This document shows positions 48,759-59,862 of a stretch of 64,000 bases of DNA, one piece after another. Every line of letters begins with the position of its first letter. Positions within the stretch are counted from its first letter, which is position 1. Source of the stretch: Plectrocnemia conspersa (lineage: Eukaryota > Arthropoda > Insecta > Trichoptera > Polycentropodidae). The position numbers and the translations under genes were made by a program. The notes under the pieces were generated by a model. The model was given only the letters and a program-made list of their open reading frames with translations, had not been told where the DNA came from and searched no databases. Location: contig VTFK01000062.1 of NCBI GenBank assembly GCA_009617715.1, positions 372,001 to 436,000 of the forward strand, given 5' to 3'.

Positions 48759-51700
48759 ATGAAGTCATCCATTGTGGTAGTGCTGTTTCTAGTAGGTGAG
48801 TTCAATTTAAATTATCTGACTATAATAGAATTTCAATCTAGAATCTATGTATATTTTTATTTCTTATTAAATATTTGTTAAAATATTCTGGTAACATATG
48901 ATTTTTTAACTAATAAAAAAATATGAAAACGTTCGTATTTAATATGTTTTATCTTTCAATAAAGTATTACAGGTAAAAAATATTTTGGTTTAAAACTACT
49001 TTCATTGACATATTTTGTATTTTTTTCAATATTATCTTATTTTTTTCAAACCACCTTAAAACTATTTAAATTATACATAAAATTTATTTTTTTTTAAAGA
49101 TTTTATATCTTTTTACATTGTATTAATTAAAATATTTATTTATAGAAATTAAGCTTTTGCGTAAGTTGAAAAATGGATAAAATCTGAGCAAATTTCTACA
49201 AAAATTTCAATTTTCTTTTAATAAAATATATCGTATAAAAAAAATGGTCATTGATTTCATTTCTTATTATATATAAAAAAATTGATACTGAAATGTGATA
49301 AGGTCGTTTAAAAAATAGTGATGCATCTGATATGCTTTCAGCGTTTATCTGGGCTTCAGCGCAATGCTGTTTGGAGTGCGGCGAAGAATGCAAACAGCTG
49401 TGCGGTACGAAACAGTTTAAAGCTTGTTGTTTCAATTACCTAAAGAAGAGAGCTGCTCCTCCATCGGGACCCGATCTTAAGGTACGTACATGTCTTTTCA
49501 CTTAAGAAATCGAGCTAAGAAAACAAAGTGACGATCGCAGTCTAATTTTTTTTAAATCGAAGCACGCACTCCCACTGCTCAACTGTGACTTCAATTGGGT
49601 CACTGAAAACCAAAATTCTTTATCTAGCCTAAAGTAAATTATTCACCACTCAAAAGATTTGAAATAAACGTATCCTATTTTACATCCGTTTTAACCCTTT
49701 TGATGCCAGAACTATTAATGTGGTATACAACAAAATGTCCAATGCGCTCTTTTTAAATATATATTTTATTAAAACATTTTATTTTTTATTGTGGATTGTG
49801 GATTGTTTGAATGAAATAAAACATATTTTATACCATTGAAAATACTAAAACATAGTATACAAAAGCATCTCAGTGCCATGTTCTGTGTTATTAGTTTTAT
49901 CATTTGCACAATTGTTAGGGAAATGCAAACCTATAGAAACTTTCATACATGTTTTTGATGATATGCCGTCGGCAAAAAAGTAACTTACTTTTCACTAAAG
50001 TCAATAAATCTCACTCAACATAGATTTCTAAATCTCATTTTTTTATACGTTAATATCAGTAGCATCAAGTTACATATGTAGGCTAATGAATCGAACCCCT
50101 GGCACTAAAAGGGTTAAGCAAACCATATTATTTTTATTACACAACAATTGCCTATATTACTTAAAAAAAATCATATATATACATATGTATGTAGATATAT
50201 TTTAATTACTTGGTTTAATCTGTGTAAATACTTATTGCATGTTTTTAATGAAATTTAACTATATTTTAATACTATAAAAATATATTTATATTTTAACATT
50301 GTTTTTTTAACAAATTTTACCAATTTATTTCAGAAATAAATATACTCGTATAAGTCACATGCTTTAATTTTAATTATTTTAATCTTGATTCGAGTTTTAG
50401 TTTAAGTGTATGTTTAAAATTAAATTATATGTCAGCGTTTTAGCATATTTACGACAGGGAAAAAGAAAGGAGACTAACATCTCTACTTTCCAACGATCTA
50501 TTGCTCCAAATGATTAGGGATGGAACTAGTTTTTTTCATTAAATAAATAATTTAGTTGCTGGAATAGGTGCACTTCGTTGAAGATCGCTCAAGTTTTGTT
50601 ACCTGCTTGCTCAGAGACGTTATTTTATGAATTGCCTGTACGATAAATATCGGTTTAGCGTTAATCGATTTCAGCAAAGAGATGCAGTTGTTATTTGTCC
50701 TGTGAAGGTTGTTTAGATTATTTTATGACCCATTTAACCAGGGCTGTGGAGTCGTTTAAAAAAAACACGACTCCGACTCCGACTCCGATTCCGACTCAAA
50801 AAAGTTTAATTTTATTAGGTATTTTTGATTTTTTTCTACGCGTTTTATATTCATACGCTATACACATTCATCATTACGCAATTAAAATTTCATAATTAAA
50901 AAAAATGCATTTTATATAAAAAAATGTTCGGGGTCGCTCATTTTTCACGACTCCGACTCCGACTTCAGTTCCGGCCGAAACACCACGACTCCGCGACTCC
51001 AACTCCGACTCCACAGCCCTACATTTAACTCAATCTAGACGAAGCGGGGTACGTTAGTACCCCATGTTTTAGCCATGTATTTTTAATTTATAATATTATT
51101 ACAATAATATTTTATTGCCAATCGTAAAAAATAACAACGTTAGTACCCCATGTTTTAGCCATGTATTTTTAATTTATAATATTATTACAATAATATTTTA
51201 TTGCCAATCGTAAAAAATAACAACTAATTAGGGCATAAGTAACGAATGATCCAAACCTATTTTTGTGTTAGGTTAACAAGAAAATAGTCAAAATACTACT
51301 AATTTAAATGTTTTTTTATGCGTATTTATAAAATAATTGGCAATAGGTCACAATCACAAACTCAGCTTTTATTTTTCGTAAAATAAAATAAAATATAAAA
51401 GTCCGCATATTGAGATTTATTTCAAAGTTCTTTAAGCGTTTCTAGTTTTAAAGTCTGTAGGGCGAGTGAGAATTTAATGAATATTTATTTGAAAAATAAT
51501 TAAAGCGCAATGGTACTTTGTTTTCGTGGCGCAGCTCTAAAACTAGTATCTTTAATAGCGTTTTACGAAGCGTGGCTTAGTGAATCAAACCAGACAAGTC
51601 GTCTTTGAAGTAACTCAACTGCCACTATATTGCTCAGTTACCTTTCCTGGCTTTTATCTTCTAGCAAAGTATTTGGGAATGGAATTCGGCTGTTCGGATG

Positions 51701-52028
51701 GGTAATTAGTCGTACCATAAAATTGCATTATTTTTTCTCGTCTGTGTGACACATGTCGGCCGCCAAAAACGATTTTTTTTTATTATTATTATTCAACCTT
51801 TTCATTAAAAAGTTAATGAATACTTATTCTAAACAGTATCTTATTTAAGAATATTACTGTTTTTTACAGCTGGAAGTATCTTTGGCAAACTCAGCCATAA
51901 TGAGAGGCTTGAGCAACGGTCAGATATCTCCATACGGGCAATACTCGCCATTGGCAGCTGTATTTGGACGTCAAGCTAGAATAGTTCCATCGGAGCAGGA
52001 AAGGCTTCAACTTATCTATGACGCCTGA
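48759..52028 (+). CDS. Trissin: Trissin neuropeptide precursor, copy 1 (canonical)
   Basis: Three exons, 48759-48795, 49342-49481 and 51870-52028, encode 111 residues. A signal peptide (MKSSIVVVLFLVAFIWASA) is split after codon 12. The mature core is C-x2-C-x3-C-x3-C-x7-CC, reading CGEECKQLCGTKQFKACCFN, followed by a KKR cleavage site and a non-conserved C-terminal propeptide ending RLQLIYDA. The spacing and the GTK-F-CCFNYL block match insect trissin, a secreted three-disulfide neuropeptide acting through a G-protein-coupled receptor. One extra Cys (QCC) precedes the six. Poly(A) signals lie at 52078 and 52105. Intron 2 (2.4 kb) holds two small transposons and an exact tandem duplication. 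It heads a tandem array of paralogues and is the only copy with the full third exon, so it is probably the ancestral gene. Confidence 0.9.
49695..50113. mobile_element. piggyBac-type MITE in trissin copy 1 intron 2
   Basis: TTAA at both ends (49691-49694, 50114-50117) with inverted termini CCCTTTTGATGCCAG and CTGGCACTAAAAGGG. TTAA targets with CCCTTT ends are diagnostic of piggyBac relatives. It is 419 bases with no transposase. Confidence 0.7.
50739..51021. mobile_element. hAT-type MITE in trissin copy 1 intron 2
   Basis: Inverted termini CAGGGCTGTGGAGTCG and CGACTCCACAGCCCTA are flanked by an exact 8-bp duplication CATTTAAC (50731-50738, 51022-51029), the hAT hallmark. The subterminal parts are runs of GACTCC repeats. 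A related fragment (GGAGTCGGAGTCG) lies at 37657 in a Puf60 intron. Confidence 0.8.
51053..51224 (+). repeat. Exact 86-bp tandem duplication in trissin copy 1 intron 2
   Basis: The unit starting GTTAGTACCCCATGTTTTAG occurs twice in succession (51053 and 51139) without a visible difference, implying a very recent event or an assembly artefact. Confidence 0.7.
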
Positions 52029-52399
52029 TGGTTGTTGGATCCGGCCTCCTTGGAAACCTTGTACGACAACGCCGATGAATAAATTTTAAGACATCTTTTT
52101 AACACAATAAAACACTCAATCTAACTCGTTCTTATTGGCTGGAAGAACGATGAATAATTAGGGTTTTATTGTGCTTTTTACAATGATCATCTTTATCGTT
52201 TTCCAAAATACAAAAAAACGACCTATTTGAATAAATCCATCGGTTATTTATTATAATATATTTAATATGTATGTACAAAGCGTATTTTTAGATTTTGTGT
52301 ATGTATAGATAAATAAAAATCAATATTATTATTGAAAGTGTAGTTTTATTTATTTTATTGTAATTGAAAGAGCTTAGTTTACTGTCTGACTATGTAAAA

Positions 52400-52983
52400 A
52401 GCTACTAGAGTTATTCTTTTCCGTAAAAGTTCATAATTTAAAAAAATATTGGACCTGCAATTTTATATGCTTATTTGGTTTAAGGAACATTAACATTATA
52501 AGTATTCAATAAAACTTCAAACCCAGCAAATATTTAATTCAGAATCTCAGTAAATGCTCCATAGAGTAACTGCAGCTAGATTTTGCAAGGTGATTAAATT
52601 TCTATTATTGTAATAAAAAGACACCAAGGGAGAATTAAATCTCACTTATAATATAAATAAATAATTTAATGATATTTTATAAATATATAATATGTATTTG
52701 TTAATTCTAATTATATGTCTAATATCCATAGTAAAACACTATAAGTGTTTTACTATGGATATTATATCATGATTATAAATTAATTGTTTCGTCATGGTTA
52801 TTATATACGTATTTAAAGGTAAATATGATCTAATATACAAAACGAATTACATTGATTAGTACTCAAACAAGAGGTGCTATTCAATCGTTTTGAACAAGTA
52901 TGGTAACACAATAAATTATTGTACAATTTTATATAATAATGCATTAATAAATTTGCTCTGTTAGAAAATATATAGATAACAAT
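52400..52983 (+). repeat. Duplicated 5' flank of trissin copies (block matching 61310-61790)
   Basis: This block upstream of copy 2 aligns with 61310-61790 upstream of copy 5 over its whole length (shared strings such as GCAATTTTATATGCTT and AAGTATTCAATAAAACT), and partly with 54650-54906 (copy 3) and 56570-56953 (copy 4; TTGTTAATTCTAATTATATG). It marks the duplication unit of the array. Confidence 0.7.
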
Positions 52984-53595
52984 ATGAAGGTTTTCGTCAT
53001 TATAATGCTGTGTTTAGTGGGTAAGTATAGTATTAACTAAACAATTTTATTATCCCTTATTAATTTTATTTATTTAAATTACATAAAAACCATCGTAACC
53101 TTACAGGTTACCCCAATGCGTCACGATGGTCGAAAAAACAGTGTATTATTTCAATACATACAGCTTAAAGATCACTTCTCGTGGTTTCAATTGTTTTAAT
53201 ATTTGTTGTTAAACTGACAATACGAGTTGAATCTTTAATCTGAAAAATGTCAACAACCGGTTCTAGGGAACCGTGTTAGCTGGCTACCAACTCACCAACT
53301 ATATATACTAATAAAAATCTAACTCTACTGAATAATACACAGTAATTTCTATAATGTTTCAAAATTTAAAATAATCTTTTACCTATTTAAGAAAAGGTTA
53401 AATAAAAAAATAATGTTGTGAACTATACACGATGGGATATGTGAAATGTTTTCAGGTCTTGTCTGGGCGCAAAACGATTGTGATGCGTGCGGCGACGATT
53501 GCAAGGCACTGTGCGGCACGAGAAGGTTCAGAGCTTGTTGCAACGATTTCATGAAGAAGAGGTCCATTCCACCAACACCACCAAAAGGCAAATAA
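52984..53595 (+). CDS. Trissin-like peptide precursor, copy 2
   Basis: Two exons, 52984-53020 and 53456-53595, encode 58 residues. The signal peptide MKVFVIIMLCLVGLVWA is followed directly by QND and a six-Cys core CDACGDDCKALCGTRRFRAC-C, then KKR and a short tail ending PPKGK. Exon sizes (37 and 140 nt) and the phase-1 junction are identical to copy 1, but a stop replaces the second donor, so the third exon is gone. All six trissin cysteines and the KKR processing site are kept, so a secreted trissin-like ligand is expected. The intron carries a 55-base fragment of a LINE 3' hairpin (53087-53141). AATAAA follows at 53661. About 0.5 kb of 5' flank is shared with copy 5. Confidence 0.82.
53087..53141. 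repeat. Isolated LINE 3' hairpin fragment in copy 2 intron
   Basis: AACCATCGTAACCTTACAGG then TTACCCCAATGCGTCACGA is the terminal stem-loop of the LINE at 59863, without the rest of the element. Confidence 0.6.
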
Positions 53596-54210
53596 ACCTA
53601 TATCAACAATATTGTGTGTATTTTAACAAACATATGTATAATACAAACGATAAGGAAACCAATAAAATAAAATAAATTGGTGTAGATTTTGTTAATTAAT
53701 ATTATCAAGTTTTTGTTTCTTTTGCTGTAGGACCGAAATAATAAAACCAAATTTGCTATTAACGTAATGCTGTTAGACTATGTTTTATATTTTGAAACAT
53801 AAATTATTAAATAATTAAGTGACTAAAGATAATAACACTGAATAAAAAAAATCACTGTAGTGGGAAAAGTATATATCATTTTTCCACCGTTACGTAATAA
53901 AGAAACAAATATAATTCGTGATTAATCGGACAGAATGTTTTTTTTCCACTGCTGTTACCAGTACTTGGGCCCTACGAGTCCAACCCAATGGGCGGGCACC
54001 CATTTTGACGGCCGGATGAGCGGCCGGATGAGCTACATATTTTAATGGAGTTTCATTAGTATATCTCCCGAGCGTGGGATCGGTCTCTAGTGCTCTCGTT
54101 AATGATCTACATTTCTTTACCAGTAAATGCATGCATTTGCGTTTCATACCAGTAACAGCACCATCCCAATATCAGCCTCGGCCGTCGGTTTCCCTGCTTG
54201 CGTTATTTAT

Positions 54211-54347
54211 AATCAATAGATGTCACTGCAGCTGGGGCCGTTTTTTTTTTTAAATAATAGCGCATTTTTATAAGTAAAAATTCGAGTGTCGCTGCTGGGG
54301 CTCGAACCCGCAACGTCTGAGACGTTACGGACTACGCTATTCCATCC
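54211..54347 (-). repeat. tRNA-derived SINE, copy 1
   Basis: On the minus strand it contains an A-box-like GAATAGCGTAGTCCG and a B box GGTTCGAGCCCC at tRNA spacing, then a non-tRNA tail ending CTGCAGTGACATCTATTG. The acceptor ends do not pair, so it is a SINE rather than a tRNA gene. A second copy is at 59073. Compared with that copy it lacks about 14 bases of the variable arm. Confidence 0.65.
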
Positions 54348-54906
54348 TTAATTCGTCATTTTATCCGCATATATAAGAACAACGTGTCTGCAACATCGTA
54401 AGTCAATCGATTTTTGAAAAAATGGACTAGGGTTGCTGCAACGAAAAGAAAAAACTTACCGTCAGATTCAACACCTAGAAAACATTTAGTTCCGATAGTG
54501 CTGTAAAACAGAACTTACTAGATTTCATTGATTCTCGATTGCTAGACTCTTGAGCAAACAACCGCTGAAATAGATGCATACTTCAATGAATAAAACCATT
54601 CCTTGTAATTATAAAACATTAACATTTTTTTTTCCTACAAATTTTTTTTTATTCAAATAATAACAAAATTTCAACCATGCCAAATATCATAGTAAAACAT
54701 TTATTAGTCATGGTTATAAATTAACTGTTTAGCTATGGTTATTATATATGTATTTAACGGTAAATATGTATATTTAATACAATAAATAACGAAGGTTTAT
54801 ATGTTAACGAATTATATTTAAACAAGTATGGTAACACAATAAATTATTATTAAATTTTATATTTCAATGCATTAATAAATCTATTCTATCAGAAAAATAT
54901 AACAAT

Positions 54907-55544
54907 ATGAAGGTATTCGTCATTATAATGCTGTGTCTATGTGTAATGGGTGAGTTTGGTATTACTTAAACAATTTTACAAACAATTTTGCTTAGTGAGG
55001 AAATACACGACGATATATTATATATGAAACGCTTTCAGGTTTTGTTGGGGCACAAAATGATTGCGATGCGTGCGGCGAAGAATGCAAGCCACTGTGCGGA
55101 ACGAAACGGTTCAGATCTTGCTGCTTAGATTATCCTGGAAAAAGGTCCGTTCCAGTGTTGGAACCTGATGTGGTACGTAGCTTGAGCGAGTGATGCACAA
55201 CTTCTATCTTCTTCGATATCCTCTGCATTATTTTTGTCTTCTTCAACAGGATTTTTATCAATAATTGCTATTAAATCATTTGAATGTAGAATTAGTTCAT
55301 TTTCAATGAATTATTTATTTACAAAAAAATATAAAAATAATTTAAATAATACAACAAAAGTTTTTCTGCGTTCTTCAAAGTTCTGAGAATTTTTTCATCA
55401 ACGTCTATAGTAGATATCAGTTGGTTCTAATTTAATAATACTAATTAAATTACCAATACAGTTTGATAGATGAATGATTCATGAAAGCCTAATATAAACA
55501 TATTTTTATATTTATTGTATATCACATTTCAGCTGAACGTCTAG
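54907..55544 (+). CDS. Trissin-like peptide precursor, copy 3, with possible amidation site
   Basis: Three exons, 54907-54949, 55039-55172 and 55533-55544, encode 62 residues. The signal peptide is two residues longer (MKVFVIIMLCLCVMGFVGA). The core keeps six cysteines, CDACGEECKPLCGTKRFRSC-C, but the residues after it read LDYPGKR: a glycine now precedes the dibasic site, the classical signal for C-terminal amidation, whereas copies 1 and 2 have no such glycine. The donor GTACGT at 55173 is the same as in copy 1, and exon 3 is cut to three codons before a stop. Intron 1 is only 89 bases. The 3' flank matches copies 1 and 4 (GATAATGAATAATTAGG). The gene is probably functional. Confidence 0.8.
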
Positions 55545-56569
55545 CATGAGAATCTCTACCTCGTATTTTGGATTATGCGCCCGACTATAAATACCGCTGA
55601 TAATGAATAATTAGGGCAGATACATTTTTGATAATGTGTGTGTACAGAGAAATAAAAAATACAATTTTTAGCACTGAAAGTACACTTTATTTCATGAGAT
55701 TTCACAGGACAATATTTTTTCGTTTTGAGGTTGTGAAAATAAATGTGAGCTTATACAATATATGTAAATAGATCGATCATTTTCTGACATTTTTACAGCA
55801 ATCATTGGACGTACTACTTAATTAAATATTATTTAATTTATATAATAAAATATATTTGCATAAATTAATAATCGGCGTAATATATAAAAGGTAAAGGTAA
55901 GACAAGCAAGACGGCAATATAATAAATAAAGTACACATCTGTGTTGTCATGCCCTTAACTTTCCTTTTACGGTGCAAAAATCTTCGCTTTGTGTTCGTGC
56001 ACAAAGGATTAATATAATTATGTAATTGTTACAATTTTAACTCTTTTTTAAGACCATGCTGTAAGAATGAATAGAGGTTAATTGAGAAGGAACTAACCGT
56101 TGGTTCAGTGAACGCCAAGGCTTCCAATTTTTACACACATATATTCGCGCGTACTAGAGCCGAATCACAAGAAGAAAATCGCACGAAAATACGATTGTGT
56201 GTTGTATTTGTTTCTATCTGCGATGCAATAATGGTTATAATCGGGAAACGGGCGTTCTTCGGCGAGTTTATGCAGAGGTCTTTAACAATTTTACATGTAA
56301 GAAAAATTAAAAAAAAATTATATAGTGTTACAAATTACATACATATAAAAAATAAAAATTTCCATATATAGAAAATATACACATTTTAAAATACAATTAA
56401 TTAAATTTAAAAAATAAAAATTTAAAATAAAATCACGACTATGTTGGAAATAAAAAGTCTAAGAAATTATAATATTAGCATTGCTAATTTTTAAAATAAA
56501 AAAAGAATAACAAAGAATATTGGGTGCATACTTTGTTGCAATTATTAACATGACTTTTTAGTAATAATA
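55545..56569. other. Spacer between trissin copies 3 and 4
   Basis: The first 140 bases are 3' flank shared with copies 1 and 4. The remainder is AT-rich, and an 87-codon frame at 56108-56371 shows no signal peptide or family resemblance. Confidence 0.35.
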
Positions 56570-56800
56570 AAAAAATACATAGATTGAATCAAGTCTCATA
56601 TAATATAAAAAAATAATTTAATGTTATTTATAAATATATAATATGTATTTGTTAATTCTAATTATATGTCATGTTACGCTAATTTGTCATGGTTATAAAT
56701 TAACTTATTAGTCATGGTTATTATTTACGTATTTAATGGTATATATATTACATATAAAACGTTGTTTATCGCTGAAAAACTGTATATATATGAATCGCTG

Positions 56801-56846
56801 TATATAAGTCGACGAATTTTATTAATTGGTACTCAAATAACAGGTG
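56801..56846 (+). promoter_or_regulatory. Copy 4 core promoter: TATATAAG and CAGGTG
   Basis: TATATAAG at 56801-56808 and CAGGTG at 56841-56846, in a block colinear with the copy 1 promoter. Retention of both elements suggests copy 4 may still be transcribed despite loss of the cysteine core. Confidence 0.4.
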
Positions 56847-56953
56847 CTATTCAATCGTTTTGAACAAGTATGGTAACACAATAAATTATTATTTAAATTT
56901 ATAAAACAATGCATTAATACATCTGCTCTGTTAGAAAATATATAAACAACAAT

Positions 56954-57747
56954 ATGAAGGTATTCGTCATTATAATGCTGTGTCTAGTGGGTAAGTTTAG
57001 TAGTAATTAAACAATTTTACTATCTATTATCTGAACTAAATAAATTTATTAAATTTTCAATCTATTTAATTATTAAATTTCATGAAACACGTGATAAGAA
57101 TTTCATTGTTCTCTTATCAGTTTAAAACTATTTAATAAATAGTCTATGTGCAATAGTTTATTTTGAATGGAAAATTATATTAAATAAAAAATATGCCTTA
57201 GATATATACATGATGATATATGTGAAATGCTTCAGGTCTTACATGGGCAATAAATGACCAACAGAAGAAGTCCATTCCTAAGGATATGGTACGTAACTTT
57301 AATAAGTGATTAACAACATTTTATTATCTATAAGGGCAACGTATCGCAAATAATGATTTAAATTTATGAAATAGTTTTTGTGGTTACCATTTGTCATAAA
57401 ATTGCATACAGTAGCTCCCTGCAATCGTTTTTTCTCATTCAATACAATTTTTATCATTATTTTTCATTAGAATGTAGCATTATTTCTTCGCCAAAATATA
57501 GAGGTAATACATTATTAGTGTATTTAGCCAATATCTTAAAAACATAGTGAATTTCTGAAACAATTTTCTTTAATGTTTAATAGTAGAAGTCAGTTAATTC
57601 TAATCTAATAATAATTAGATTATTTTTAGGATCATGTGTTTGAAAAATTATGCTTTCTGTATCTACTAGCGATCCTTCTCTCATGTCTCGAAAACGAAAA
57701 CCTAAAAATAAACAGATTTTTACATTTATATTATATTTCAGCAATAA
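56954..57747 (+). CDS. Trissin copy 4, cysteine core deleted in frame
   Basis: Exons 56954-56990, 57236-57288 and 57742-57747 give a 31-residue product: the same signal peptide as copy 2 (MKVFVIIMLCLVGLTWA), then INDQQKKSIPKDMQ and a stop. Compared with copies 1-3 (177 coding bases in exons 1 and 2) it has 90, so 87 bases (29 codons) covering every cysteine are missing while the frame, both donors, both acceptors and the promoter block survive. It cannot fold as trissin. It is either a decaying duplicate or a signal-peptide cassette for another exon; the phase-compatible exons at 58440-58669 lie 1.2 kb downstream. The 3' flank matches copies 1 and 3. Confidence 0.6.
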
Positions 57748-58439
57748 AATAAAAATTTCTACCTTGGATTTCGAACTATATCACCCATATTTTTTGGAAT
57801 TCACTGGTTAATAATTTTGAACAACGCTGATAAATATTTTTTCGTTCTTATTGGCTAGAAAAATAATGAATAATTAAGACATACATATTTTTGATAATGT
57901 GTGTGCATGAAAAAATATAAAAGGAAAATACATTTTTAGCGTTGAAAGTACAAGTTGTGAAAATAAGTGTAAGCTGATTCCAAAATCGTCTTTGCTATTT
58001 AAAACAATATACATAAATCTAGCACCTTCTGACATTTTTACAGTATTTTTGTCTAAGCTCTTTCATTGAACGTGCTCATATTTTTTTCGTACAATAGTAA
58101 TTAGTCGCAGTAAATAATGTTTGCAAATTTAGAAAGTCATCATTTAAAACCACAACGCTATTGTTTTTACTACAAAACAAGGTGTTATTTTGTAGTGAAA
58201 ATAAGATAATGATGAAGTTTTTTCTTCAAATACAATCTTTATTTATCAAAACTAGTGAGTGTACAAAATACGAAGCAAAATCAATGTCAGGTATGAAAAA
58301 TGGGTTTGTAGCTATATTATTAAAAGCAAAGTTTACCCCATTTAGTGTATTTTATTTACCTTCTGTATTAATCCATAAGTAATTATTAAATGACATGGTA
58401 TAATATTTATTAATTTTTTAACATTTTTTTAATGTGCAG

Positions 58440-58669
58440 TTGGTCAATAATCACGAAATACTTGAAGAGCTTCCATCGAATGTAGCTGGACAATTCTGCA
58501 ACGCATTCTTAGGTAAAGCAAAAAAATACGAAAACTAGTCATGGATGTTTAAATTATTGAAGTTAGATAAATTACTTAGATTCTTTTTAATATTTTTATG
58601 AGCTTGAAAATATTTTTAATTATAGGATGCCGAGATGCACCAATCACTAAAATACCGAAAAAAGGTTAA
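58440..58669 (+). CDS. Orphan terminal exon pair with CCAP-like FCNAF-x-GC motif
   Basis: Exon 58440-58512 (acceptor TGTGCAG, donor AG/GTAAAG) joins exon 58626-58669 to read LVNNHEILEELPSNVAGQ, then FCNAFLGCRDAPITKIPKKG and a stop. It starts in phase 0. I do not recognise the family. The FCNAF-x-GC string resembles crustacean cardioactive peptide, but the flanking dibasic and amidation signals are absent. No convincing signal-peptide exon lies between 57.8 and 58.4 kb. The only phase-0 donor upstream that I can support is copy 4 of the trissin array (57288), so a fusion transcript is possible but unproven. It may instead be the end of a relocated or broken gene. Confidence 0.35.
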
Positions 58670-59072
58670 TTAATTGACACCGAAGTCAACCTAACTTCCG
58701 ACTTAATCAAAGCAGAGGAACGGCTTTCCCTGATATTGAAACATATTGTCCATGATACTATCGACTCACTTCTAAGATCTCACCAATTTGGCAGGAACTT
58801 CTATTATTATAAAACAAATAGTTAATAAACATATGTATATTAATCTTTTTGTCATCATCAAAAGCGACTACAATGGTATTGCTTATTAATAGCCACCCGG
58901 AAGACATACAATTGCTATATTTGATGGGTTGTTTCATAATATATATGATTTAACAATGCGTTTAAAATTATTAATAAGTTTAATACGTTAAAATGCGGTA
59001 CTAGGCAGTAAAAGCTTTTTCCTGAATGATCTATATTAATAATTATAAATGATTATGTGAAATATAATTTAT

Positions 59073-59208
59073 AACCAATAGATGTCACTGCAGTTTTTTT
59101 TATAATAGCGCATTTTTTATAAATAAAATTCGAGTGCCGCTGCCGGGGTTCGAACTCGTAACCTTAGAGTTACTAGTCTGAGACGTTACAGACTACGCTA
59201 TTCCGTCC
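59073..59208 (-). repeat. tRNA-derived SINE, copy 2
   Basis: The minus strand reads GGAATAGCGTAGTCTGTAAC, a long variable-arm hairpin (TAACTCTAAGGTTA), then the B box AGTTCGAACCCC and the same tail as copy 1. The long variable arm suggests a Leu- or Ser-type tRNA ancestor. It lies downstream of trissin copy 4. Confidence 0.65.
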
Positions 59209-59862
59209 TTATATGTATATGTTTACCTTAATTCGTAACTCCTGTGCAATCGTTTGATCATTTTTCTTAATATTTTAACGAGAAAGTAATTATAAATCAC
59301 TATATACAATTATTAGTATTTTTCAGCTAATTTAGGGATGCAAGATTTTTATAACACATGTATCGGAATAAAGGCATTTTCACCTAAAAGTTAAATTAGA
59401 TTATTTACAAAATATATTATACTATTCGTTTAAGTATACCGTCAATAAACAACATTTTATTATTCTAACTTTATGTTTATATGAATTTTGTTGTTCAGTG
59501 TCACCGAGAAATCGATTTAAGTTCTAGACGAGAAGCAGTAAACATGTCTCAAAAGATCCATCATTTTATAAAGATTGATCTCACGAGACACTTTCCTTGA
59601 AACATCGAAGGTGTTGATTGGTTGGAATAACTGTTGGGTAAAACTATAAACAAATAAAGTATGTAGCATAAATTTTAAGAATTGTGCTTTATAAACATAC
59701 TCTCGATATTTTTTACACATCACGAAAGTTGTAATCTAAAGGTAAAAACAGGTTTTTATATATTTTTAGCTGAAGGGTTTTGATAAATATATGAAAACTA
59801 TTTGTTTAATGTTTAAAATATTCACAAGTGATTTCCAAACTAAGCCACATTTTATTTTATTT

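Noticed and set aside
54280..54350. tRNA gene candidate
   Set aside because: A and B boxes are present, but the acceptor arm does not pair and there is a shared non-tRNA tail in a second copy, so it is a SINE.
48759..55544. Interpretation of the cysteine-rich peptides as venom toxins or antimicrobial defensins
   Set aside because: Cysteine spacing, the GTK-F-x2-CC block and the three-exon structure of copy 1 fit the neuropeptide trissin specifically.
58161..58382. 73-codon frame considered as the first exon for the CCAP-like exons
   Set aside because: Its only good donor (GTGAGT at 58255) leaves phase 1, which puts the 58440 exon into a stop.
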